NCBI GenBank assembly: GCA_016720545.1 | Contig: JADKKK010000002.1 | Coordinates: 682,001 to 746,000, forward strand | DNA from: Myxococcales bacterium | GTDB taxonomy: Bacteria; Myxococcota_A; Polyangia; Polyangiales; Polyangiaceae | Direction: 5' to 3' | Length of the DNA: 64,000 bases | In this document: positions 38,993-48,163 of the stretch, piece after piece | Layout of the letters: each line of letters begins with the position of its first letter | Numbering within the stretch: position 1 is the first letter of the stretch | Translations under genes and position numbers: made by a program | The notes under the pieces: model-generated | The model's input: only the letters and a program-made list of their open reading frames with translations | Told to the model about the DNA's origin: nothing | Database searches by the model: none

Positions 38993-39860
38993 GAACGAAC
39001 GAAGCGATCAAGGGAATGAGCTCTTCGTCGGCGTCTTCGAGCACGTAGTGGCCCGCGTCGGCGAGCGCGTGAACCACCGCCTGCGGCAGCCGTCGCCGCC
39101 ACTCGTCGAGGAAGTGACGATCGAACACGAAGTCGCGGAGGCCCCACCCGATGAACGTGGGGGTCGCGCCGAACAGGTCGAGGGACTTTGCCGTCGCGTC
39201 GATGAGCTCGTATCCCGGGTCGCCCGGGCGGAGCGGGATGTCTTGGACGAAGCGGAGGGTCGCGACGCGGTCTCGCCAGCTGTCGTAGGGCGCCGTGTAG
39301 GCGGCGCGCACGGCGGCGGGCACCGATCGGCGCGTGCACCCTACACGTATCGCCGTCCAGGCGAACGCGTTGAAGCCACGGACCAGCACCGTGCCGATCG
39401 GGGTGCGCGTGAGCGCGAGCGGCCACGGGAACGGCTTCGACGCGGGCAGGGGGAAGGCGGCGGTGTTCAGGATGACGAGCCGCGCGACGCGCTCGGGGTG
39501 CTTGGCGGCCCAGGTCATCGCGATCATGCCGCCCCAGTCGTGCACGACGAGGGTGACGGGCTCCTTCACGGCGAGCTGCTCGAGCCACGCGGTGAAGTCG
39601 GCGACGCGCTGCGCGAGCGTGTACGGGTAGTCGACCGGTTTGTCGGAGAGCCCCATGCCGATGTGATCGGGGACGAGGCAGCGGTGGGTGTCGCGAAGAG
39701 CCAGGACGAGGTTGCGGTAGTAGAAGGACCACGACGGGTTGCCGTGGACCATGACCACGGGCGGGCCGCTCCCCTCGTCGAGGTAGTGCATCCGCTGCCC
39801 ACCTCCGCGATCGAAGAAGTGGGAAGCGAAGGGGTAGAGCGACCGGTCGAAGTCCCTCAT
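38979..39860 (-). CDS. oleB: OleB: alpha/beta-hydrolase, beta-lactone decarboxylase
   Basis: A 293-residue haloalkane-dehalogenase-like hydrolase. It contains VMVHGNPSWSFYYRNL (oxyanion region), the nucleophile elbow VVHDWGGMIAM with Asp as nucleophile, and a catalytic His in DAGHYVLEDA. In the Ole pathway OleB decarboxylates the beta-lactone to the long-chain cis-olefin. By sequence alone it could be a haloalkane dehalogenase, but its position four bases after oleA and overlapping oleC settles the role. No signal peptide. Confidence 0.92.
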   Translation of the reverse strand: MRDFDRSLYPFASHFFDRGGGQRMHYLDEGSGPPVVMVHGNPSWSFYYRNLVLALRDTHRCLVPDHIGMGLSDKPVDYPYTLAQRVADFTAWLEQLAVKEPVTLVVHDWGGMIAMTWAAKHPERVARLVILNTAAFPLPASKPFPWPLALTRTPIGTVLVRGFNAFAWTAIRVGCTRRSVPAAVRAAYTAPYDSWRDRVATLRFVQDIPLRPGDPGYELIDATAKSLDLFGATPTFIGWGLRDFVFDRHFLDEWRRRLPQAVVHALADAGHYVLEDADEELIPLIASFVRGAG

Positions 39861-39864
39861 GCGG

Positions 39865-40881
39865 TCACCACACGATCTCGGCCATGCAGCAGTTCAGCCC
39901 CGAGCCAATCCCGAGGAGACCTACGCGCATGCCCTTCTCGAGGCGGCCCGCTTCGCGCGACTTCGAGAGGACGATGGGCACGGACGCCGGGCCGATGTTT
40001 CCGAACTCGGGGTAGATGGCGAGCGCCTTCTCCGGTTCGAGCCCGAGCGTCTCGAGCAGCTGGGTCGTATGGCTCGCGCTCACCTGGTGAAGCACGATGT
40101 CGTCGAGGGTGTCCGCCTGCCAGCCGAGCGACCGCTGGGCGAAGCCCCAGGTCTCTCGCGCGAGGAGGATGCCGTTGGCGAGCAGCGCCTTGCCGTCGGT
40201 GTACATCCCGTCGACCTGCCCGCGGCAGAGGCCTCGGTGCTGGGTGGCCGAGCGCTCGACCGCGCCGATGAAGCGGTGACCGTTCGGTGCGAGATCTCTC
40301 CGGGCGAGGAGCATGGCGACCCCGCCCGAGCCGAGGGTCAGGGTGGCGAACTGATCGCGGAGATCCTGGGGTGTGGTCTGGGGGCGCAGCAGGCGGGCGA
40401 TGGTCGCCTCGACGGCCTCGCGAGCGCCCTCGCCGTCCACGATCAGCGCGTGCTCGATCTGGCCACGCTCGATCATGTTCCCGGCGATTTGCATCCCGGT
40501 CAGGAACGCGAGGCAGGCGTTGCCCACGTCGAAGTTCAGGCACGAGGCGGGCAGCCCGAGGTTGCCGTGGACGAGGCACGCGACCGACGGCTCGACGTAG
40601 TCGCGGCAGACCGAGGTGCTGATGAGCACGTCGACTCGACGACGGTCGAGCCCCACCTCGGCGAGGCACTTCTCGGCGGCCAGGGTCGCCGCGTCGCTCG
40701 GTTGAAACCCCACGTCCCAGAAGCGACGCGCGGTGATACCAGAGGCGCTCTCGAGCAGGTCGGAGCCCATTCCCATGCGCGAGAGGGTCGGCCCGAGGCG
40801 CTCACAGATCTCCTCGGAGGTCGTCCGATGAGGGGCGTCGACGTGCGCCAGGCCGAGGATGGAGACGTTCTGGAACTGCAT
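39865..40881 (-). CDS. oleA: OleA: thiolase-fold acyl-CoA condensing enzyme
   Basis: A 338-residue KAS-III/thiolase-fold enzyme that joins two fatty acyl-CoAs head to head to give a 2-alkyl-3-ketoacid. The catalytic Cys is in DVGNACLAFLTGM, His in VLHQVSASHT, and Asn in PEFGNIGPAS. The C-terminus GIGSGLNCCMAEIVW is typical of OleA. ATG 40881 gives the normal N-terminus (MQFQNVSILGLAHV); an in-frame extension to 40929 is Arg/Pro-rich and rejected. It is the first gene of the operon oleA-oleB-oleC-oleD. Confidence 0.94.
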   Translation of the reverse strand: MQFQNVSILGLAHVDAPHRTTSEEICERLGPTLSRMGMGSDLLESASGITARRFWDVGFQPSDAATLAAEKCLAEVGLDRRRVDVLISTSVCRDYVEPSVACLVHGNLGLPASCLNFDVGNACLAFLTGMQIAGNMIERGQIEHALIVDGEGAREAVEATIARLLRPQTTPQDLRDQFATLTLGSGGVAMLLARRDLAPNGHRFIGAVERSATQHRGLCRGQVDGMYTDGKALLANGILLARETWGFAQRSLGWQADTLDDIVLHQVSASHTTQLLETLGLEPEKALAIYPEFGNIGPASVPIVLSKSREAGRLEKGMRVGLLGIGSGLNCCMAEIVW

Positions 40882-41073
40882 CAGGCTTTGGGTCGGCCGC
40901 GCGCGGGGGAGGGGGTGGCGGGCGCGCATAGGAAGACCAAAGGCGCGGCCGCGTCAATCCCGGATCGCCGAGCGCGGCCCAAAAGGTGATGCCGGGGGCG
41001 CGGGCGCGGGCGCGGGCGCGGCGAAGTTGATCATTCTCCGTGCGCGAAGTGCGCGTCAACCTAGCCTGACCTC

Positions 41074-43773
41074 ATGCGCCTTCGTCCGTTCTCGCTCGCA
41101 GTCCTCCTCTCCGTGCTCGGGCTCTCGGAGCGCCCCCCGACAGGCCCCTCTCGCTCCGCTCCGCTCACGGCCTCCGCGCTCGCCGCGCCGCGCGTGAAGC
41201 TGTGGCCCTTGGCCTTCGAGCCCAACGTGGGCCAGGTCGACGAGCCCGTGCGGTTCGTCGCGCGGCGCAGGGGCACTGCGCTCTTCCTCTCGGACGAGGG
41301 GGCCACGTTGTCACTGCGGGCGCCCCACCAGGGAGACCGGGATGACGCGAGCGCGCCCGTCGAGCCCGACGTGGTCCTCACGCTCCGCGTCGCGGGCGGC
41401 CGCCGTGTCTCCCCGACCGCGAGCCACCGACTGACCGCGCGCGCGAGCTACTTCGTGGGCGCCGATCCGTCGAAATGGCGGCGCGACGTGCCGACGTTTG
41501 GCGAGGTGAGGTACCCCGCCGTGATCGACGGAGTCGATCTCGTGTACCACGGCGAGGAAGGGCAGCTCGAATACGACTTCGTCGTCGCCCCCGGCGCGGA
41601 TCCGGGCGCCATCGCGCTCGAGGTCGGAGGTGCCCAGGGCCTGTCGCTGACGCCCGCGGGCGAGCTCTGCGTGCTCACGGCGAGGGGGCGCTTCGTGCAG
41701 CCGCGGCCCCGCGTCTTCCAGCGTGATCCCTCCGGGGCCGAGCGAGAGGTGGTCGCCGGCTACCGCCTGGTCGGCGACCGCGCGGTCGGCTTCGAGGTGG
41801 CGGCCTACGACCGGGCGAGCGAGCTCGTGATCGATCCGGTCCTCGCCTACTCCAGCTACCTGGGCGGGACGTTTGGCGACGCGTCGCGCAGCATCGCCGC
41901 GGACTCCGACGGCAACACCTACGTCGCCGGCTGGACCCAGTCGGCCGCTTTCCCAACCCTCGCTCCCTACCAGGCGGCGCGGCGAGGCCTCGAGGACGCC
42001 TTCGTGGCCAAGCTCGACCCGACGGGCGCGCTGGTCTACTCGACGTACCTCGGTGGCGCGAGCATCGACGGCGCCTACGGGGTGGCCGTCGACGCCGCGG
42101 GGAGCGCGTACGTCACCGGCGGCACCAACTCGATCGACTTCCCGACCGTCAACGCGATGGCCTGCCCCGCTTGCGGAGTCTTCGTGACGAAGCTCGCGCC
42201 GGCGGGCAACGATTTGATCTACTCGACGTACGTCGGAGGCTTCAGCAGCAACCAGCGCGCGACCGCCATCGCGGTCGACGGGCTCGGGAGCGCGTACATC
42301 ACCGGCTTCACGACCTCGACGAGCTTCATGACGGTGAACCCCATCCAGGCGGCGAAGGCCGCGGGCCTGGACAGCTTCGTGAGCAAGCTCTCCCCCACGG
42401 GCAGCTCGCTCGTATTCTCCACCTACCTGGGCGGGGCCCTGGACGACCTCGGCTACGGCATCGCCGTAGACGGCGCCGGAAACACCATCGTCACCGGGTG
42501 GACCCAGTCCACCGACTTCCCGATGGCGAACGCGTTCCAAGTCACGTCGCGAGGCGGGAGCGCGGAGGCGTTCGTGTCGAAGCTCCGCCCTGACGGGACC
42601 GCCTTCGTCTATTCCACTTACCTCGGCAGCACCGCCGAGGATCGCGCCTACGGGGTCGCCACCGACGCGGCCGGGAACGCGTACGTGACAGGGATGACGT
42701 CGGGACCGACCTTCCCGACGATGAACGCGGTCCAGCCCACCCTCGGTGGCGCGACCGACGCCTTCGTGACCAAGCTGAACCCCGCTGGCAGCGCGCTCAT
42801 CTACTCGACCTTCCTCGGCGGGCCCCTCGCCGACGTCGGCGCGGCGATCGCCGTCGACCGCGGCGGCCGGGCCTATGTCGGCGGGCTCGCGAAGTCGGGC
42901 CTCCCGGTGCTGAACGCGATTCAGCCCACGTTCGCCGGCGGAAACAACGACGCCTTCGCGGCGAGGCTGACCGTCGATGGCCGCGCGCTCGCCTACGTGA
43001 CCTACCTCGGCGGGGGCGGCACCTCCACCTCGGACGCGGTCAACGGCATCGCCGCCGACGACCACGGGACGGCCTACCTCACCGGAGACACGAGCTCGAC
43101 GACGTTCCGCACCTCGGCGCCGGCGCAGGCAGCGCTCGGCGGGGGGCAGGACGGCTTCGTCGCGGCCATCAGGACGACCTTCCTGACGCCCGAGACGGCG
43201 ACGGTCGCGCCGCTCGACACGCAGACGTTCGTCGCGACCGGCGGCGACGGCGCGGGCTTCGTGTTCGCCTTCGAGACGAACGCGTCGGGCGGCACCCTCG
43301 ACCCCGCGACCGGCGTGTACGTGGCGGGTCCGGTGGGCGGAGTCACCGACGTCATCACGATGACCGACTCGGAGGGCCTCAGCGCGAGCGCTCGGATCAC
43401 CGTGACCTCACCCGTCACCGATGCGGGCGCCGACGGCGCCCCCGATGCCTCGCTCGACGCCAGCGGAGACGGCGCTGCGAGCCCCGACGCGAGCACGGCG
43501 GACGCTGGAGACGGGGGCCCGAGCGACGCGAGCGCGGTCCCCGACGCGAAGGCCGATGCGGCGCCCCCGGACGCAAGCCCGGCCCCCCTGGACGCCGCGA
43601 TGCCCGCAGCGGACTCTGCAACGGACTCGGGCGCCGGAGGCTCGGCGGAGACCTCGACCGGAGCGGGCTGCAGCTGCGGTACTACGCCCGCGGCGCCCGT
43701 GGGCCCTAGGGCAGGAAGCCTGATCGTCCTCGCGGGAGCGCTGCTCCTGCGTCGTCGGCGCTTGGCTCGCTGA
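41074..43773 (+). CDS. SBBP-repeat surface protein with Asp/Ala stalk and MYXO-CTERM-like end
   Basis: An 899-residue exported protein. After a signal region comes a ~220-residue N-terminal domain typical of SBBP proteins (LWPLAFEPNVGQVDEPVRF, YPAVIDGVDLVYHG, FVVAPGADPGAIALEV). There follow about eight blades of the seven-bladed-propeller-like SBBP repeat (YSTYLGG, GIAVD..GNTYVTG, FVTKL.P.G). An Ig-like region, then a ~90-residue Asp/Ala/Pro stalk, leads to CSCGTT, a hydrophobic helix and LLRRRRLAR, a MYXO-CTERM-like sorting signal. A cell-surface or secreted adhesive role is inferred. It is divergent from the ole operon, with a 190-base spacer that contains four GGGCGC hexamers. Confidence 0.88.
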   Translation: MRLRPFSLAVLLSVLGLSERPPTGPSRSAPLTASALAAPRVKLWPLAFEPNVGQVDEPVRFVARRRGTALFLSDEGATLSLRAPHQGDRDDASAPVEPDVVLTLRVAGGRRVSPTASHRLTARASYFVGADPSKWRRDVPTFGEVRYPAVIDGVDLVYHGEEGQLEYDFVVAPGADPGAIALEVGGAQGLSLTPAGELCVLTARGRFVQPRPRVFQRDPSGAEREVVAGYRLVGDRAVGFEVAAYDRASELVIDPVLAYSSYLGGTFGDASRSIAADSDGNTYVAGWTQSAAFPTLAPYQAARRGLEDAFVAKLDPTGALVYSTYLGGASIDGAYGVAVDAAGSAYVTGGTNSIDFPTVNAMACPACGVFVTKLAPAGNDLIYSTYVGGFSSNQRATAIAVDGLGSAYITGFTTSTSFMTVNPIQAAKAAGLDSFVSKLSPTGSSLVFSTYLGGALDDLGYGIAVDGAGNTIVTGWTQSTDFPMANAFQVTSRGGSAEAFVSKLRPDGTAFVYSTYLGSTAEDRAYGVATDAAGNAYVTGMTSGPTFPTMNAVQPTLGGATDAFVTKLNPAGSALIYSTFLGGPLADVGAAIAVDRGGRAYVGGLAKSGLPVLNAIQPTFAGGNNDAFAARLTVDGRALAYVTYLGGGGTSTSDAVNGIAADDHGTAYLTGDTSSTTFRTSAPAQAALGGGQDGFVAAIRTTFLTPETATVAPLDTQTFVATGGDGAGFVFAFETNASGGTLDPATGVYVAGPVGGVTDVITMTDSEGLSASARITVTSPVTDAGADGAPDASLDASGDGAASPDASTADAGDGGPSDASAVPDAKADAAPPDASPAPLDAAMPAADSATDSGAGGSAETSTGAGCSCGTTPAAPVGPRAGSLIVLAGALLLRRRRLAR

Positions 43774-43882
43774 GCCGCTGCCCGCTCCCTTCGACGAAGC
43801 CCAAGTCTTGTCGGTGGGGGAGTAGTTGGCCGGCGGCGAAACGCAGCCCCGCATGATTCGAGACCCAACGGCGGGGCTACGG

Positions 43883-45226
43883 TCACCCCCGCCGCCGCTG
43901 CACGAACCCGAGCGCCGCCACGAACGGCGCCGCCACGAGCCCATACCGCCCACCGCCGAAGAACACCGCGTGGAGCGCCGCGGTAGACCCCACCACCGCC
44001 AGCGCCGCGGGTACGACGCCCGGCCCGCGTAGCAGCCCCCGCACACCGAGCAGCGCCCCCATCGCCACGAGGCCCAGATACGCGGGCCACGCGTGGACCG
44101 AGGCCGCGGACACGAGGCTCGCGGCGCCCACGCCAAAGCGCGCCACGCGCCGCCTCCCGCGCAGCCTCGCCATCGCCACGAGCGCCCCGATCAGCAGCAC
44201 GCGAGACGCCACGGTCTCGAGCGCCCCCAAGGCCACCTTCGCGTCGTACGGGAACGCCTCCGGGTTCGCCTGGTGCAGGTACCAGGGCGCGCCCCCAAAG
44301 TAGTCGAACGTCACCGCGAGCTTCTGCGGCATCTTCGCGACCCAGAGCCTCGGGTCGGCGAGGATCTGTCTGCGGGCCGCGCGCCCGAAGCACGCGTCCT
44401 TCCCCGCCTCGTCCCAGACCGCGCGGCATTCGTCAGGCACCTTTACTTCTTCCCAGGCGCCCCCGCGGGTCTGCGCGCCGATCAGGAGGTTCCACCCGCC
44501 GTTCACGCTCACGAGCGCGCAGCTCTCCATGCGCACGCAGTTGCGGACCGTCCAGGGCGCGCAGACGGCGAGCGCCAGCGCGGTCATCCCCGCCGCCACG
44601 CCAAGCCGAGGCCCCCAGGTTCGCGCGCGCGCGAAGACGATCCCGAACGCGGGCGCGAGCACGATGCACTGCGGACGCGCCAGCGTCGCGGCGCCCAGCA
44701 AGAGCCCCGCGACCGCGAGGCCAAGGAGCGACCGCCGCCGCGAGGCGAGCCCGACGGCGCAGGCCGCCGCGACGAGGGTCGTGGTCACTCCCTCGGTCAT
44801 CAGCGCCGGTGTGTACGGCACCAGCGCGGGGTGGAGCGCCACGACCAACGCGCCCCCAAGCGCCAGCCCCCGCGAGGCCGCGCGCGAGAGCGCCACGAAG
44901 AGCGAGACCGCGAGGAGCGCGCCGAGGACCGCGTTCACCGCCATCGCCACGCCCGCGTGTGCACCGAAGAGTCGGTACGGGAGCGCGAGGAGCGCGGGGT
45001 AGCCCACCGGGTAGTGCGACGCGTAGGTGACAGCGCCGTCGGGCCAGGCCCACGTGTAGCCGGCCCCACGCGAGAGCCGCTCAGCGAACGTGTGGTAGTA
45101 CGTGCCGTCCGCCGCGGCGGGGATACGTGGCGCCGCCCACGCCACGACGAGGCCGCGCGCCACGAGCGCCACGAGCGCGAGAAGCCCCGCGAGCGCGGCG
45201 CGTCCGAGCCTCGGCCTACGGTCCAC
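43883..45226 (-). CDS. GT39/ArnT-like multi-pass membrane glycosyltransferase
   Basis: A 447-residue integral membrane protein with about ten hydrophobic segments. The first loop after helix 1 holds DGTYYHTFAERLSRG and HYPVGYPALLALPYRLFG, the position where GT-C enzymes carry the catalytic Asp and motifs such as YPPGyp. A longer exported loop contains CRAVWDEAGKDACFGRAA with a possible disulfide. These features fit PMT/ArnT-type transferases that use polyprenyl-phosphate sugars; donor and acceptor are unknown. Its start overlaps the maf stop by 11 bases, so maf and this gene form an operon. Confidence 0.82.
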   Translation of the reverse strand: MDRRPRLGRAALAGLLALVALVARGLVVAWAAPRIPAAADGTYYHTFAERLSRGAGYTWAWPDGAVTYASHYPVGYPALLALPYRLFGAHAGVAMAVNAVLGALLAVSLFVALSRAASRGLALGGALVVALHPALVPYTPALMTEGVTTTLVAAACAVGLASRRRSLLGLAVAGLLLGAATLARPQCIVLAPAFGIVFARARTWGPRLGVAAGMTALALAVCAPWTVRNCVRMESCALVSVNGGWNLLIGAQTRGGAWEEVKVPDECRAVWDEAGKDACFGRAARRQILADPRLWVAKMPQKLAVTFDYFGGAPWYLHQANPEAFPYDAKVALGALETVASRVLLIGALVAMARLRGRRRVARFGVGAASLVSAASVHAWPAYLGLVAMGALLGVRGLLRGPGVVPAALAVVGSTAALHAVFFGGGRYGLVAAPFVAALGFVQRRRG

Positions 45227-45875
45227 GGAGGCCGAGCTTCTCGAGCGCGACGGCGACCTCGCACGCGGGGAGCCCCACCACGTTCGAATACGAGCCCTCG
45301 ATGCGCGAGACGAGCGCGCCCCCGAGCCCCTGCGCCGCGTAGCCGCCGGCCTTGTCCTTCCCCTCCCCGCTCGCCGCGTACGCGCGGATCTGCGCGGCGT
45401 CGAGGGGGCGGAAGGTCACGCGCGTGACGACCGTCTCGGCGTGCTCCACCTCTGCGAAGGGCCCGTCGAGCCGCGCGAGACAGAAGCGAGTGTGCACCTC
45501 GTGCGTGCGGCCGGCGAGGCGCGCGATCATCGCCTCGGCCTCCTCCAATGTCTCGGGCTTCCCCAGGATTTCGCCATCAACGATGACCGACGTGTCGGCC
45601 ACGAGCACCGCGCGCGCGATCGCCCGGAGCGCGTCCGGGAGGGTGCGGACCACGTCGGAGAGCTTCGCCTCGGCCACGCGGGCGAGGTACACATCGGCCT
45701 CCTCCGAGGGCAACACGTCCTCGTTCGCGTCCCCCTTGTGGACGACGTGGGGCACCGCGATGGACGTCAGGATCTCGCGACGACGAGGAGAGCCGCTGCC
45801 GAGCACGAGGGGGTGGGCGTCGGAGAGGACTCCACGCGAGTCGCCCGCGATCGGACCGTGAGTGCCAGGGCTCAT
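45216..45875 (-). CDS. maf: Maf-family nucleotide pyrophosphatase
   Basis: A 219-residue Maf protein, a house-cleaning enzyme that hydrolyses non-canonical or excess nucleoside triphosphates (typically dTTP/UTP and modified forms). Visible motifs are LVLGSGSPRRREIL, VADTSVIVDGEILGKP with the catalytic Asp, and IEGSYSNVVGLP. ATG 45875 gives a slightly long N-terminus (about 20 residues before the SGSPRR motif) but excludes an Arg-rich extension. It is the first gene of a pair with the membrane glycosyltransferase. Confidence 0.93.
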   Translation of the reverse strand: MSPGTHGPIAGDSRGVLSDAHPLVLGSGSPRRREILTSIAVPHVVHKGDANEDVLPSEEADVYLARVAEAKLSDVVRTLPDALRAIARAVLVADTSVIVDGEILGKPETLEEAEAMIARLAGRTHEVHTRFCLARLDGPFAEVEHAETVVTRVTFRPLDAAQIRAYAASGEGKDKAGGYAAQGLGGALVSRIEGSYSNVVGLPACEVAVALEKLGLRGP

Positions 45876-46165
45876 GGGCCCCGTATGCTGCCGGCGAGCG
45901 CGTCGTGTCAACGGCGTCCGCGCGATGGCGAGGAGAAGCGCCGATGAAGGACGACGAGCGGGACGACGAGCGGGGACGAGGAACGAGGAGCGGGGAAGAC
46001 GAACAGCGAGGATCGCGGGACACGCTCCCTGTTCCTCGGCGCGAACGCCCGCTCCCCTGAACGTGGGCGCAAACCGCCTCCTCCCCGCGGGATCACGAAG
46101 AAAAAGGGGACGCCCTCCGACGACAAGGGTGCCGCGCCACGCCTAGCCTTGGTAAGGTGCCGGCC

Positions 46166-47371
46166 ATGAAGTCAGGCACGGACGCCCGCGGAAGCGCAGC
46201 TCCGCCACCACGCACGTCACGCCGGCTCGCGCTGGGCTGCCTCGCGCTCGCGGTGGCGGTCGCCGCGCCTCGCGTGGCGCGCGCGGAGAGCCCTTGCGGC
46301 GGGGACCCGGCCGTGTGTCTCAACAGCGACACCTTCTGGCCCTCTCCCGGGCCCTCGCGTTTCGCGGGTGTCTCGGGCACGCAGACCACCACGCCCGGCG
46401 AGCTCTCGCTCGGCCTCGTCACGAGCTACCAATCCCGCCCGATCGCCCTGCGGACCGCTTCTCCAGGCCCGTCGGGCGCGAGCGCCGAGACGTTCGCGAT
46501 CGACGATCAGGTCACCACGAACTTCCTCTGGCAATACGGCATCACGTCGCGGCTCGGCTTCGACGCGGCCCTCCCGATCACCCTGGGCCAGAGCGGCGCG
46601 GGGCTCTCGGCGCTCACCGGAGGCGAGGGCGTGAAGGCCACGTCGATCCGCGATCTCCGCTTCGGCGTGGCCCTCGCGCTCATTCCACGCGCGCGGGTCG
46701 ACGTGCAGACCAGCCAGAAGGCGCGCGGCGCGGGGCACAGCTACGCGCTCACGCTGCGGGTCGGCGCGACGGCGCCCATCGGCGACAAGGCCGACCTCGC
46801 GGGCGAGCGGACCACGGTGTTCACCCCTGCCCTCGCAGGCGACTACCGCGTCGGCCGGGTCTCGCTCGGCGCCGAGCTTGGCGCGCGGGTCCGCCCCACC
46901 TCGAACCTGCTCGGGGCGCGAATCGGCACGCAGATCGCCACCGGCCTGGGCGGCGGCTTCGACGTCCTCCCGCGCGAGCTCCTCACTGTGCAGCTCGAGG
47001 CCCGCGCGCTCGTCAACCTCGCCGAACAGGCCGACGTCACCCGAGGTCCGAGCGGTACGGTCTCCACGCCGAACGGCCGCCTGCTGGTGCCCGCCGAGTG
47101 GCTGCTGTCGGTCCGCACCGCGCCGCTCGCGTCGGGGGATCTCTCGCTCCTGCTCGGCGGCGGCGGCGGACTCTCCCCCGACACCGTCACGGTCCCACGC
47201 TTCCGCTTCGTGCTCGGGATCACGTACGCGCCCGAGGGCCGCGACTCGGACGGCGACGGCATCGTCGACAAGTACGACCGCTGCCCCCAGGAGCCCCAGC
47301 GCGGCGAGCCTCGCGACGGCTGCGACCACACGACCCCCTCCTCAGCGCCGCGGCCGGAGACCCAACCATGA
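46166..47371 (+). CDS. Outer-membrane beta-barrel protein with thrombospondin-type-3 calcium repeat
   Basis: A 401-residue protein with a signal peptide (LGCLALAVAVAAPRVARA). The body alternates short hydrophobic strands with turns (LSLGLVTSYQSRP, FGVALALIPRARVDV, YALTLRVGATAPIG, VSLGAELGARVRP) as in a transmembrane barrel. The end has a single TSP3 repeat, DSDGDGIVDKYDRCP, which normally binds calcium and often links to an OmpA domain; here the protein stops without one, so it may be a truncated OmpA-like design. ATG 46166 was preferred over GTG 46157 because of the TAAGG site eight bases upstream. It overlaps the next gene by four bases. Confidence 0.8.
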   Translation: MKSGTDARGSAAPPPRTSRRLALGCLALAVAVAAPRVARAESPCGGDPAVCLNSDTFWPSPGPSRFAGVSGTQTTTPGELSLGLVTSYQSRPIALRTASPGPSGASAETFAIDDQVTTNFLWQYGITSRLGFDAALPITLGQSGAGLSALTGGEGVKATSIRDLRFGVALALIPRARVDVQTSQKARGAGHSYALTLRVGATAPIGDKADLAGERTTVFTPALAGDYRVGRVSLGAELGARVRPTSNLLGARIGTQIATGLGGGFDVLPRELLTVQLEARALVNLAEQADVTRGPSGTVSTPNGRLLVPAEWLLSVRTAPLASGDLSLLLGGGGGLSPDTVTVPRFRFVLGITYAPEGRDSDGDGIVDKYDRCPQEPQRGEPRDGCDHTTPSSAPRPETQP

Positions 47372-48163
47372 CGACCCGACTCCTCCGTGTCCCCGCGGGC
47401 GCATCTCTGCTCCCCTCGCTCCGCGCCGACCGCCCCGGGCCCGCCTGGGTTCACGCCGCAGGCCGACTCGCCGCCGCCGAGCTCCGGGCCGCAGACGGCA
47501 GCGCGCACACGCTCCTCGGCGAGCTCGTGCTCGTGTCGCTGGAGGGACGGCTCGACGGCCCCCTCTTCGCGCTGATCCAAGTCCTGGAGCCGCTGGGCGC
47601 GCGCCTCGCCGCGGGCGAGCTCGTCGAGGCGGTGACCGCCACGGCGCTCGACGCGTGCCTCGTGGGCGAGGGCGAGGCCCCCGCGGCCCCGCGGGCTGCC
47701 GACAGCGCCGCCTACGTGCGCGCGCCTCACCCCTCCGCGCCCTCTGTGCCTCCCACGCCCGCGCTTTCCACGCTTTCCACGCTCTCCACGCTCGCCACGC
47801 CAGCCGCGGCGCCCAGCGAGCCGTCCTTCGCGCGAGCGATCGAGGCGAGCGCCGACCGTCCCTCCTCGCCGTCTCCCTTTGTGGGCGGCCTCGGCGGCGC
47901 GGGCCTCGCGCAGCCGATCCCCACGCGCCCCGTGCGCCCGCAGGTCGCCGAGGAAGAGACCCCCACGCCCGATCCCGGTGACCGCGTGGAGCACTTCGCC
48001 TTCGGGAGCTGCGAGGTCGTGAAGAGCGACGGCGAGCGGCTCCACCTGCGCCTCGGCAAGAACGGCTCGATCAAGCGAGATCGCGCTGGAGATGTTGCGC
48101 GTGTCGGAGCTCCCCGCCGACGAGGGCCCAGGCCGACGCTTCAAGCTCGAACGCCGACTCTAA
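47368..48163 (+). pseudogene. PPC/DUF296-like plus tudor-like domain protein with a 1-base frameshift
   Basis: Starting at ATG in an ATGA overlap, the first ~110 residues resemble the PPC (DUF296) domain: WVHAAGRLAAAELRA, TLLGELVLVSLEGRL, VEAVTATALDACLVG. A Ser/Pro/Thr-rich linker with LSTLSTLSTL follows, then GDRVEHFAFGSCEVVKSDG, a tudor-like segment as at the C-terminus of UvrD-type helicases. After NGSIK the frame slips: one surplus C at about 48076 sends translation into an implausible Arg-rich tail running over the opposing gene. Skipping it restores EIALEMLRVSELP and an end at 48163, neatly adjoining the convergent ygfZ. I treat it as frameshifted; a sequencing error is quite possible. 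A nucleic-acid-binding role is inferred only from the domains. Confidence 0.7.

Noticed and set aside
40991..41015. A GGGCGC hexamer run as a functional repeat
   Set aside because: Only about four copies in a GC-rich spacer; no evidence beyond low complexity.
45930..46060. Inverted CGAGGAAC/GTTCCTCG and GACGAGCGG repeats as an RNA gene or mobile element
   Set aside because: Short, imperfect and without clear ends; probably low-complexity spacer between divergent genes maf and the barrel protein.
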